The position numbers were made by a program, and so were the translations under genes. From Flavobacterium oncorhynchi (GTDB lineage: Bacteria; Bacteroidota; Bacteroidia; Flavobacteriales; Flavobacteriaceae): a stretch of DNA of 64,000 bases. Under the pieces are notes generated by a model. The model had not been told where the DNA came from, did no database searches, and saw only the letters and a program-made list of their open reading frames with translations. Each line of letters opens with the position of its first letter. The stretch's first letter is position 1. The stretch is from contig NZ_MUHA01000011.1 in NCBI RefSeq assembly GCF_002217355.1, positions 1 to 64,000 of the forward strand, read 5' to 3'. Shown here piece after piece: positions 48,530-56,635 of the stretch.

Positions 48530-48874
48530 TTATTCAATTTCTATATATTCAGAGTTTCCTTTTTCGCTTCCATTTGTCAGCCATTCCCAATCTAAAGACA
48601 ATTTTATTTTATCATTCTCTGTCAAACTAATTTGTGCCAATGCTTTACCCGCTTTTAGTTCATTGTCTGTAGTCAAACATTGATAAAGCATATTTAATTC
48701 GTTGTCTTTTAATTCCGCAATAATTTTTCCGTATTTAATCGTTCCACCAAAATAGTCAGCAGTTACAAGATTACCATCCTGATTATAATTAAAAACAGTT
48801 TCTGTGTTTACTTGTCCATTATCTGAATTTTGAATAAGTGCAAATTTTTTATTTTTGAAATTAAATTTACTCAT
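48530..48874 (-). CDS. small protein of the type often labelled N-acetylglutamate synthase
   Basis: Starting at ATG 48874, the 114-aa protein has repeated short strands: FALIQNSDNGQVNTETVFNYNQDGNLVTADYFGGTIKYGKIIAEL, then LSLDWEWLTNGSEKG. This pattern belongs to a family widely but doubtfully annotated as N-acetylglutamate synthase. It lacks any GNAT motif, so I do not accept that function. It looks like a small beta-sheet protein. Confidence 0.6.
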   Translation of the reverse strand: MSKFNFKNKKFALIQNSDNGQVNTETVFNYNQDGNLVTADYFGGTIKYGKIIAELKDNELNMLYQCLTTDNELKAGKALAQISLTENDKIKLSLDWEWLTNGSEKGNSEYIEIE

Positions 48875-48971
48875 GTTTTTTAGAGTTTTATTTTGGAGAC
48901 TTTGAGGTAAAATTCTGTTCTTAACCATAACTCAGAGCTAGGTTAGGGCATTCAAACTTGAATAGGTAAAA

Positions 48972-49316
48972 CTATTCGATATTGTGCTTGTGTTTTTCGA
49001 AGTACTTTACTGCCATTTCCAGAATTTCTTCTTTTGTAGTGAAGTTGTATTTTATTCCATCATTTGCGACGTATAATTCGCCGAGTTTTGGAGTGTATTG
49101 TTCTCCATTTGAAGGAAATGATTGCACAAGTGTCATCCAATGATTTCGGTGTTGATCTTTGAAAGAAAATAAAGTGTTTTCTGATATTATAAAAGTAGTT
49201 CCGTTATCGTGATCTAGAATAGAAGCACTCTTACTGCTGTCATAATTGCCAAAAATAGTTACATTGGGGTTGTATTTTTTTGACAATAATTCCGTTATTT
49301 TTGGTGTTAGCGGCAT
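48972..49316 (-). CDS. hypothetical protein (114 aa)
   Basis: The protein has an N-terminal helix (LTPKITELLSKKY), mixed strands (SASILDHDNGTTFIISENTLFSF) and a C-terminal helix with Lys/His. It has no signal peptide or known motif. It lies 97 bases upstream of the previous gene on the same strand; the two may be co-transcribed. Function unknown. Confidence 0.5.
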   Translation of the reverse strand: MPLTPKITELLSKKYNPNVTIFGNYDSSKSASILDHDNGTTFIISENTLFSFKDQHRNHWMTLVQSFPSNGEQYTPKLGELYVANDGIKYNFTTKEEILEMAVKYFEKHKHNIE

Positions 49317-49525
49317 GATTAGTGGTTTTAGTTTTTTGAGTAGGTCTCGTAAAATTAAGACTACGGTTTTCAGTTATTTTACTAATGTACGACTTTTTTG
49401 TGTCATAATATGTCTTTTTTAAGTCAAAAAGAACAAGCAGTTTCGATTATGAAATTTATAAAAGAAGGTAAAGTTGAGAGACTTTATGTAGTGTAGAGTA
49501 GAATTGTATTTTAATTTTATTTGTA

Positions 49526-49636
49526 ATGCAACAACACGAAACCCTCCCAAATCGGATTAACAAATTTTGAAGATAATTAGTATTTGCTTAATGAATTGGG
49601 GGAGATTTTTAATTCTTATTTGAGGGAGGAATTAGG
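49526..49636 (+). pseudogene. degenerate partial copy of the gene at 46357
   Basis: ACACGAAACCCTCCCAAATC at 49533-49552 is close to the coding sequence near 46501 (ACACGAAACCCTCCAAACC). AATGAATTGGGGGAGATTTT matches AATGAATTGGCTGAAGTTTT, and CTTATTTGAGGGAGGAATTA matches CTTATTTGAGTGAGGAATAA. In this copy the frame is broken by TGA and TAG and the 5' half is missing. Part of the terminator also survives (AAAACCTCG at 49650). It is a decayed duplicate. Confidence 0.7.
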
Positions 49637-49656
49637 TTTGTAAAATGGAAAAAACC

Positions 49657-50091
49657 TCGCTATCGGACGGGATCGCTCAGCCTGACAAAATGTTTACGTG
49701 CCGTTTATCATCCTGAGGAACGAAGGATCACACGCGACAATTGACAAAGATTGGCAATGAATAGCCCCTAGTTTTAACTAGGGGATTTGATGATGTTTAT
49801 AAAAGATAAGGCTTTAGCCAAAATGAGTGTTTTTTGGCTAAAGCCATTTTCTTGCTTTTATTTATATCTCCAGTTAAAACTGGAGGCAATTGATTTTTTA
49901 AAATTACAATGTAGTTTTTAAAGCTACAAAAGAGAATTCCGGAGGAATGAAATATTTATAGATTCATAATACGTGCCGTACCAAAAGCTCCAACGGAGCG
50001 ACATATAATAAATAAGATTTCACCCCGCTGGGGTTCTTTTGAAATAGGATGAATTGTTTTCTATAACTATTTCGTCCCGCTGGGACTTCTT
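49657..50091. repeat. mosaic of dispersed repeats
   Basis: From left to right: ATCCTGAGGAACGAAGGATC (49710-49729), CCCCTAGTTTTAACTAGGGG (49765-49784), GGCTTTAGCCAAAA with its inverse (49810-49845), CTCCAGTTAAAACTGGAG (49868-49885), GGAATGAAATATTTATAGAT (49944-49963), ACCCCGCTGGGGTT (50022-50035) and TTTCGTCCCGCTGGGACTT (50070-50088). Several words are shared with 45205-45416. It lies inside the broken end of the decayed gene copy. I see no gene here. Confidence 0.7.
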
Positions 50092-50138
50092 AAGAAAATG
50101 ATGTGATTTTTTTTCAGGACTAGACAGATTATGAAATT

Positions 50139-50170
50139 AAAAACCTCGATTTGTTATGATCGAGGTTTTT
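50139..50170. terminator. terminator-like hairpin
   Basis: AAAAACCTCGAT and ATCGAGGTTTTT form a 12-bp perfect stem around TTGTTATG. It is the same type as the terminator at 46611 and may be the displaced terminator of the decayed gene copy. Confidence 0.7.
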
Positions 50171-50225
50171 GTTCTTAGAGATAAAATATGTTCCTTACTT
50201 TGCGGGCACGGATTGCAAATCCGCG

Positions 50226-50975
50226 CTATCGGGTAAATTTAAATACTTTTGGGATTTTATATACGAATTTTTCTAAGACAAAATCAATTGGACTTGTTAT
50301 AAAAAAGATTGGGAATAAAACTACAATTCCTACCGGTATCCCTACAAACCAACCAATAAATTGATAAAATTTATTCTGATGGTTTATCAAAAAGTTTATT
50401 GGATTAGACAAAAATTCAAACTTATTACTAAGATAATCTTTTGTAATCGCCTTCGATATTTTTTCAGATCCAATTAATGTTCCTTTTATTTCTATGCTAT
50501 TGTTACTTTTTCCATTATGATAAACATTTAAAACGATACCTTCATGGAAATCTAAAAATTCAAATGAAATGCTTATTGAATTTTCACTTATTTTTTCAGC
50601 GACTATGTTATTTACTTGTTTTCTATGGACAATTTCAAAGTCGTAAAGAATAATATCATTTTTAGTACAGATTAAAATTGGATCTGAACTAGCAATATCA
50701 TTTCTTCGGATCGAGTCTTTTCCGGAATTCCATAGAGCAATTTTTGTTACTGATAAATTAGAAATTATCGAATTGTTATATTTAATCTCAATTTTTTTTA
50801 AGCCGGATAAATCATTATTAACTAATCTATTTGTTTCAATATCATAGATAGGTTTTTTTGATTTTACAGCTTTATAATAAAATATTATGGCCAAAATTAT
50901 ACTTATTATGGCTAAAACGAAGAAAATGATATTTAACCATGGATTTCCATTAAAAAAATTGTAAATATTTTCCAT
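50226..50975 (-). CDS. membrane protein of unknown function (249 aa)
   Basis: The protein has an N-terminal membrane helix (WLNIIFFVLAIISIILAIIFYY) and a C-terminal one (FIGWFVGIPVGIVVLFPIFFI). A beta-rich region between them contains IKYNNSIISNLSVTKIALWNSGKDSIRRNDIA, which resembles small Ig-like domains in bacterial membrane proteins. No catalytic motif is seen. It lies in an accessory region beside the three-TM gene below. Function unknown. Confidence 0.55.
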   Translation of the reverse strand: MENIYNFFNGNPWLNIIFFVLAIISIILAIIFYYKAVKSKKPIYDIETNRLVNNDLSGLKKIEIKYNNSIISNLSVTKIALWNSGKDSIRRNDIASSDPILICTKNDIILYDFEIVHRKQVNNIVAEKISENSISISFEFLDFHEGIVLNVYHNGKSNNSIEIKGTLIGSEKISKAITKDYLSNKFEFLSNPINFLINHQNKFYQFIGWFVGIPVGIVVLFPIFFITSPIDFVLEKFVYKIPKVFKFTR

Positions 50976-51127
50976 ATCTGTTCTAAAATTACCGCTAACG
51001 TCTCGCTACTATAACGTTTTTTGGGCTAAATTAAGCCATTTTTCGGATTTTGCAAAGTTTCCAAATACATAACCAATTTCAAATTAAGCCTAATGCCTAC
51101 ATTACTTTTAGCCTGTGGGTGCAGTTG

Positions 51128-51664
51128 CTATTCTTTACTTTTTTTCAAAATTTCTCTTCCGAGATTGCTTAAACTCCACAGAACAGTTTTATCTTCTTTG
51201 GAAACAATTTTTTGAGTGACTCCGAGGTTTCTTAATTCTTCCAGCATTTTTATTACGACTGGACGATTTGAATCTGTATCTTTTGCAATTCCATGAGAAG
51301 TTCTAAATTTATAATTAGGATCGTCAAATGATTTTATAATTTTGTCAATTAGATCACGAGAATTAATCATTTTGCTTGATAAAAGATCCTGAAGAGATTC
51401 TAATTGATTACTTTCTGTTTCTGTTGAATCTATTTCTGCTTCGGTTGATACTAATACATCTACTTTTTCTTCCACTGCTTTTGCCGAGTCTATAGCCTGA
51501 TTGGCTTTATCTTTTGTGTCTTTTAAATCTTTCAGGATTCTCTCGCCCATTGAATTAATAAATCTATCAGAGAAATAACCAGCTATAAAACAAAATCCTG
51601 CGAAAACAAAATAATTTATTGAATCGAATTTGTCGTCATTCTTTATCAAATTGCTAGATAACAT
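51128..51664 (-). CDS. C-terminal part of a split three-TM, winged-helix protein
   Basis: The 178-aa frame begins in the middle of a second helix and has a membrane helix (YFVFAGFCFIAGYFSDRFI). A coiled-coil segment (about 43-65), an acidic linker and a C-terminal winged helix follow (YKFRTSHGIAKDTDSNRPVVIKMLEELRNLGV). Read through the A tract at about 51727-51735, it joins the frame at 51667-51855 into one protein of about 240 residues. That protein resembles the three-helix membrane proteins described as YEATS-associated. An ATG at 51664 may be fortuitous. Confidence 0.55.
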   Translation of the reverse strand: MLSSNLIKNDDKFDSINYFVFAGFCFIAGYFSDRFINSMGERILKDLKDTKDKANQAIDSAKAVEEKVDVLVSTEAEIDSTETESNQLESLQDLLSSKMINSRDLIDKIIKSFDDPNYKFRTSHGIAKDTDSNRPVVIKMLEELRNLGVTQKIVSKEDKTVLWSLSNLGREILKKSKE

Positions 51665-51666
51665 AT

Positions 51667-51855
51667 TCAGTAAAAGAGGAACAAGAATCGAAGCTCCAAT
51701 TCCACTAAGTAAATATTTAATAACAATTTTTTTTTACGTTTTTCTTCTGGTTGCTGAAAGTAAAATGAATAGAAATTTGTAAGACCGGCAAGCCCGCCAA
51801 TAAAGATGATGATTAATATTAATGTTATTCTATGATAATCTGTTACGCAATTCAT
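51667..51855 (-). CDS. N-terminal part of the split three-TM protein
   Basis: From ATG 51855 (MNCVTDYHR) the frame encodes one membrane helix (ITLILIIIFIGGLAGLTNF), then QQPEEKRKK. It then leaves the family pattern at a run of nine A (plus strand T9, 51727-51735) and stops. With one more A, translation continues IVIKYLLSGIGASILVPLLL into the next frame. Residues after the A tract in the present frame are therefore unlikely to be native. Confidence 0.5.
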   Translation of the reverse strand: MNCVTDYHRITLILIIIFIGGLAGLTNFYSFYFQQPEEKRKKKLLLNIYLVELELRFLFLFY

Positions 51856-52031
51856 TTTTGACTGTTTATGATTTTTTAGCAATATTAACCTAACATTTAT
51901 TTACTGGCTACAAAGTAGGGGCAATTTATTCAAATTCGCTTGTATTAACAAATGTTTATTCCGTATCTTTCTTTTCAAAATTATCAATTTACCAATCTCA
52001 ACAACCACGTACTTTTACCTGATTTGTTAAA

Positions 52032-52068
52032 CAAAAAAAAGACAGTCCCTCCAAAAAGAAGAACTGCC
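52032..52068 (-). terminator. terminator of the second RND operon
   Basis: On the minus strand GGCAGT and ACTGTC (one G-U) flank an A/T loop, followed by eight T. It lies about 85 bases beyond the adaptor stop codon. Confidence 0.55.
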
Positions 52069-52150
52069 CTTTTTAGGCAAATTTTTAAATTTGCATTCCT
52101 AAGAATGCGTACAGTTTTTGATAATCACTAAAATGAAGACAAAACGCTGG

Positions 52151-53239
52151 TTATTCGTTTATAGCATCTCCTTCTTTAGTTTCTTCGCTGGCAATTTTTA
52201 CCAGTTTATCTTTTGCATTTAAATCGCCAAATATTTCTATTTTATCGTCGATTTCTCTACCTTTTTTTACGTTAACTCTTGTCGCTTTATGATTAAGTAC
52301 TTTGATTACAAATACTCCTTCGGCAGCATTTACCACTGCTGATTTTGGCACTACAAATGTGCTGTCTTTTGCGTTTAAAGGCAATAAAACTTCGGCAACC
52401 ATTCCGGGTAATAAATTTCCTTTTGTGTTGTGAACGTCCATTTCTACACGCTCAGAACGTAGTTTTAAATCTAAGGCACCAGACATTCTTGTAATTTTAG
52501 CGGTAAAAGTATCAGGCAGAGACTTTACATTAAAACTCATTTCTTCACCGTTATGTAAATATCCTGTATACAATTCCGGAACAGAAACTGCCAAACGCAA
52601 TTTACTTTGTTCCTGAATCGTTAATAGTGGCAAATCTGAACCTTTTCCTGCCGGTCCGACAAATGTTCCTAAATTGACATTTCTGGCTGCTACAACACCA
52701 TCAAAAGGAGCACGAATTTCAAGATATCCTCTCATAATTGCGACTTCTTTATGCGCTGCAATTGCCGCTTGTAATTGTGCATAATCAGAGTTCTTTTTTC
52801 CGCTTGCCATTTCAAGATCGTTTTTAGAAATCGTTCCTTCCACTTTGCTCGTTTCGTACAAACGATTGTAAGTGCTTTTGCTTGTAGCATAAATCGCTTC
52901 CATCGATTTTAATCTCGATTCGGCAGCAGCTAATTGCGAACTGATTTCTGGCGCTTCAAGTACAATTAAAAGCTGTCCTTTTGTAACTTTAGAACCAATA
53001 TCAACTTTTAATGTTTTTACAAAACTGCTCACTTTTGCGTATAAATCTACTTGCTGGAAACCTGTTAATTCAGCAGGTAAGCGTAGTTCAGTAGTCAGCT
53101 TTTCTTTTTCTAAAAGAAACGTTTCTGTTTTAGGTTCAATTTCTGCCGCAGCGGTTTCTTCTTTTTTTGAATTACAGCTGTTCAGGAAAAATAATGCTGC
53201 AAAAAACAGCGGGCTATATTTTATAATTTTAGTGTTCAT
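52151..53239 (-). CDS. RND efflux periplasmic adaptor lipoprotein
   Basis: The 362-aa protein has a lipoprotein signal peptide (SPLFFAALFFLNSC), the lipoyl motif LYAKVSSFVKTLKVDIGSKVTKGQLLIVLEAPE, a coiled hairpin (AAAESRLKSMEAIYATSKSTY), the second lipoyl half IRAPFDGVVAARNVNLG, and a barrel region ending LLPGMVAEVLLPL. It links the RND pump encoded upstream to the outer membrane channel. It is the third gene of the operon. No separate regulator is linked on this strand; the divergent LytS/LytTR pair is a candidate. Confidence 0.88.
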   Translation of the reverse strand: MNTKIIKYSPLFFAALFFLNSCNSKKEETAAAEIEPKTETFLLEKEKLTTELRLPAELTGFQQVDLYAKVSSFVKTLKVDIGSKVTKGQLLIVLEAPEISSQLAAAESRLKSMEAIYATSKSTYNRLYETSKVEGTISKNDLEMASGKKNSDYAQLQAAIAAHKEVAIMRGYLEIRAPFDGVVAARNVNLGTFVGPAGKGSDLPLLTIQEQSKLRLAVSVPELYTGYLHNGEEMSFNVKSLPDTFTAKITRMSGALDLKLRSERVEMDVHNTKGNLLPGMVAEVLLPLNAKDSTFVVPKSAVVNAAEGVFVIKVLNHKATRVNVKKGREIDDKIEIFGDLNAKDKLVKIASEETKEGDAINE

Positions 53240-53332
53240 TTTTTGGTTTTATATGATTATTGCCTTGTTTTATAAAAAAGCGTAAAGGATAAAAGTTATT
53301 GAAGTTTTTTCACCACGATTAGACTTTCAGCT

Positions 53333-56300
53333 TTATGATTTTCCAGCTTTCGGCTTATTTAATGATGAGATATAATGGATACTTTCTTCGTCTTCAGGAT
53401 CTAAAGAAACAGATTGTGTCGATGCTTTTTCTTGTGCCCAGGCAAATATTTGCGGCAGAATTAATAATACGGCAAAAGTCGAGAATAATAAACCACCGAT
53501 AACCGCTCGCCCTAACGGAGAAACCTGATCGCCTCCTTCGCCGTGACCAATTGCCATTGGTAGCATTCCCGCAATCATCGCAACTGATGTCATAATAATT
53601 GGACGAAGACGCAGTGCTGCGGCTTCACGCGCTGATTCTAATGCGTTGCCGTTTATTTTTCGCAATTGCTCTGCATTGGTAACTAATAAAACAGCATTTG
53701 CAATCGAAACTCCTACAGACATAATAATTCCCATATAAGACTGCAAATTTAAAGTTGAGCCTGTTAATGTCAGCATAATTAAGGCTCCTAAAACCACCGC
53801 TGGAACTGTTGTTAAAATAACCAGCGAAACTTTGAATGACTGGAAATTAGCGGCCAACATTAAGAAGATTACAAAAATGGCAACCAATAATCCTACTTGC
53901 AAACTGCTTAATGTTTCTTCCAATACTTTACTTAAACCAATAGGATTAATGAACAAACCACGAGGAAGTTCTCCTAAAGATTTAATTGTTACAGAAACAT
54001 CTTTCGCTGCCGTCCCCAAATCGGTTTGATTGATGTTTGCTGTAACTGTAATGTATGGCATTGCCCCTAAATTGTCATTTTCACCGCTTACAAAGCCGGG
54101 TGTAATTTTTGCAACGTCGCTCAAAACAGGACGAAGCGAATTTTTTAATAACGGAATTTCTCCCATATCCGTTTTGCTTTTCATTTGATTCAATGGTACT
54201 TGAACCTGAACGTTGTATGATAATCCGGCTCTTTCATCAACCCACATATTTTTTTCGGTATATCGAGATGATGAAGTCGAAGCCACAAGAGAACGAGAAA
54301 TATCATTCATATCAACTCCAAGTTCAGCAGCACGGGTTCTGTCAATATCAATGTTCATTGCTGGGTAATGAATAGGCTGACCAATTTGTACGTCTCTGAA
54401 ATACGAAATCGCTTTTAGTTTATCGACAATTTGATTGGCGTATAATTCATTTCGTTTTTTGTCTTTTCCTGCAATTCTAATTTCAATTGGAGTAGGAGAA
54501 CCTTGGCTTAATACTTTATCCGTTAACTCGATTGGCTCAAAAGAAACTTTAGTGTCTGGCAATACTTTTTTAAGTCGTGCTCTAAAGTCATCTTTAAAAT
54601 CATCCATATCAACGTGATAATCTTTTAAACTTACCTGAAAAACGGCTTCATGCGAGCCTGCCATGAATAAATAAATTGGATTGATAGAGAATAAAGACGG
54701 GTGCTGTCCTACATAAACAGAAGAGATTCCGATATGCTCTGGTCCAACCATTTTTTTCAATTCTTTTAAAACAATTACGGCTTGTTCCTCTGTTCGTTCC
54801 AAACGTGTTCCATCTGGAGCACGAAGTCTTAATTGAAACTGACTTGAATTTACTTTTGGAAAAACATCTTTTCCGATAAAAGTAAGTAACACAATAGCTA
54901 AAACTGTTGCAGAAACCAAATAGACAATACTCGTGGCTTTTTTATGAACAAACAATCGATCTAGAGTTCTCATAAAGCGAACTCTGAAACGCTCAAAAGC
55001 ACTTATTTTTCCGTCTTGATTGGTATCTTCTCTTTCAACCATTACTTTTTTCTGGCTGATTAAGTCTTTTTCAGATTCTGGTGTTAAACCGCAAGCATTA
55101 AATTCGGCTTCATCGTCTGTGATTTCTGGCGTGTGCTCATGTTTTGGATGGGCTTTCATTAACCAGTTTGCCATTACAGGCACAAATGTCTGCGAAAGCA
55201 AAAATGAAATAACCATCGAAAATCCAATGGCTAAAGCCAAAGGCAAGAATAAAGCTCCCGGAATTCCAACCATTGTAAATGCAGGCGCAAAAACGGCAAG
55301 AATACAAAGCAAGATCAATAATTTTGGTAATGCAATTTCTTGACAGGCATCCCAAATAGCAAGTGCTTTTGGTTTTCCCATATCGAGATGCTGGTGAATA
55401 TTTTCGATTGTTACCGTACTTTCATCGACCAAAATTCCAATTGCCAGCGCTAATCCGCTTAAAGACATTAAGTTGATAGTCTGTCCGAATAATTTCAAGA
55501 ATAAAACTCCCGAAATAATCGAAATAGGAATGGTTAGGATTACGATTAATGCGGCACGTTTATCTCCAAGGAATAATAAAACCATTAAACCCGTTAAAAC
55601 AGCTCCAATAATTCCTTCGGTAATTAAACTTTTAACAGAATTGATTACATAAACAGATTGGTCAAATTCATAAGATAATTTTACATCTTCGGGTAATGTA
55701 CTTTGAATTTTAGGCAGTTCGGCTTTTAATTTCTGAACGACATCCCAAGTCGAAGCATCTCCGGCTTTTGCTATACTAATATAAACTGAACGTTTTCCGT
55801 TTACTAATGCGTAACCTTGCGTAATATCGGCGCCGTCTTTTACGGTCGCGACATCGCCTAATTTTAAGTTTTGAACACTTCCTTTAAATAACGGAATGTT
55901 TTCAAAATCTTTAACTTCTTTAATCGTATTGTTAGTTGGTGTAATGTAGTTTTTATCACCCATTCTCACGTTTCCAGAAGGAGCTGTTTGATTGTTTACA
56001 CGAATAGCTTCTACAATTTGATCAGGTGTCATATTGTGCGAACGCAATAGATCTGGATCAACGTTTACCTCAATTGTTCTTGGGCTTCCGCCGAATGGTG
56101 CCGGCGATAATAGACCAGGAATCGAAGTAAACGAAGCACGAACATAAACGTTAGCTAAATCCTGTAATTCATTATTTGATCTGATTTTACTGCTCAATAC
56201 CAATTGACCAATTGGCAGTGAAGAAGCATCAAAACGAATGATAAACGGAGGCTGTGTTCCTGGAGGAAATGCCGCCTGAATCCTGTTCGAAAGCGAACTT

Positions 56301-56623
56301 AATTCGGCTGCAGCCTGCGCCATATTTGTGTTTTCATAATAGGTTAATTTCATAATCATTAACCCCTGAATATTTTTGGTTTCTACTGATTTTACACCAT
56401 TGGCAAAAGGCAGAATGTTGACATAAGTCTTAGCAAAATAAGCTTCCATCTGGTCTGGAGTATAACCTCCAAATGGATGTGCAATATAAATAACCGGCAA
56501 ATTCATTTTTGGCAGAATGTCTACCTTAATGTCTTTGATGGCACCAATTCCGAAGAAAAATAGACCCGCAACCAATACTAATATGGAGATGGGTTTGCGG
56601 AGTGCAAAACGTATTAAATTCAT
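53333..56623 (-). CDS. RND efflux permease with an EF-hand-like insertion
   Basis: The 1096-aa protein has two RND repeats. TM4 shows LAIGILVDESTVTIENIHQHL, with Asp400 and Glu401 in place of the Asp-Asp pair of HAE1 pumps. The two large porter domains are present, and TM11 shows MTSVAMIAGMLPMAIG. The loop between the two halves, on the cytoplasmic side, carries an insert (about 490-560) with a canonical EF-hand loop, DTNQDGKISAFE (533-544). Such a calcium site is unusual in RND pumps. The gene lies between the channel and adaptor genes. Confidence 0.88.
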   Translation of the reverse strand: MNLIRFALRKPISILVLVAGLFFFGIGAIKDIKVDILPKMNLPVIYIAHPFGGYTPDQMEAYFAKTYVNILPFANGVKSVETKNIQGLMIMKLTYYENTNMAQAAAELSSLSNRIQAAFPPGTQPPFIIRFDASSLPIGQLVLSSKIRSNNELQDLANVYVRASFTSIPGLLSPAPFGGSPRTIEVNVDPDLLRSHNMTPDQIVEAIRVNNQTAPSGNVRMGDKNYITPTNNTIKEVKDFENIPLFKGSVQNLKLGDVATVKDGADITQGYALVNGKRSVYISIAKAGDASTWDVVQKLKAELPKIQSTLPEDVKLSYEFDQSVYVINSVKSLITEGIIGAVLTGLMVLLFLGDKRAALIVILTIPISIISGVLFLKLFGQTINLMSLSGLALAIGILVDESTVTIENIHQHLDMGKPKALAIWDACQEIALPKLLILLCILAVFAPAFTMVGIPGALFLPLALAIGFSMVISFLLSQTFVPVMANWLMKAHPKHEHTPEITDDEAEFNACGLTPESEKDLISQKKVMVEREDTNQDGKISAFERFRVRFMRTLDRLFVHKKATSIVYLVSATVLAIVLLTFIGKDVFPKVNSSQFQLRLRAPDGTRLERTEEQAVIVLKELKKMVGPEHIGISSVYVGQHPSLFSINPIYLFMAGSHEAVFQVSLKDYHVDMDDFKDDFRARLKKVLPDTKVSFEPIELTDKVLSQGSPTPIEIRIAGKDKKRNELYANQIVDKLKAISYFRDVQIGQPIHYPAMNIDIDRTRAAELGVDMNDISRSLVASTSSSRYTEKNMWVDERAGLSYNVQVQVPLNQMKSKTDMGEIPLLKNSLRPVLSDVAKITPGFVSGENDNLGAMPYITVTANINQTDLGTAAKDVSVTIKSLGELPRGLFINPIGLSKVLEETLSSLQVGLLVAIFVIFLMLAANFQSFKVSLVILTTVPAVVLGALIMLTLTGSTLNLQSYMGIIMSVGVSIANAVLLVTNAEQLRKINGNALESAREAAALRLRPIIMTSVAMIAGMLPMAIGHGEGGDQVSPLGRAVIGGLLFSTFAVLLILPQIFAWAQEKASTQSVSLDPEDEESIHYISSLNKPKAGKS

Positions 56624-56635
56624 TAGGATCTATAA

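Noticed and set aside
48530..48874. N-acetylglutamate synthase
   Set aside because: This label is common for the family, but no acetyl-CoA-binding motif is present and the fold looks different.
50190..50235. Possible tRNA-like or att sequence (GCGGGCACGGATTGCAAATC)
   Set aside because: It resembles a short dispersed flavobacterial repeat; no cloverleaf can be built from it.
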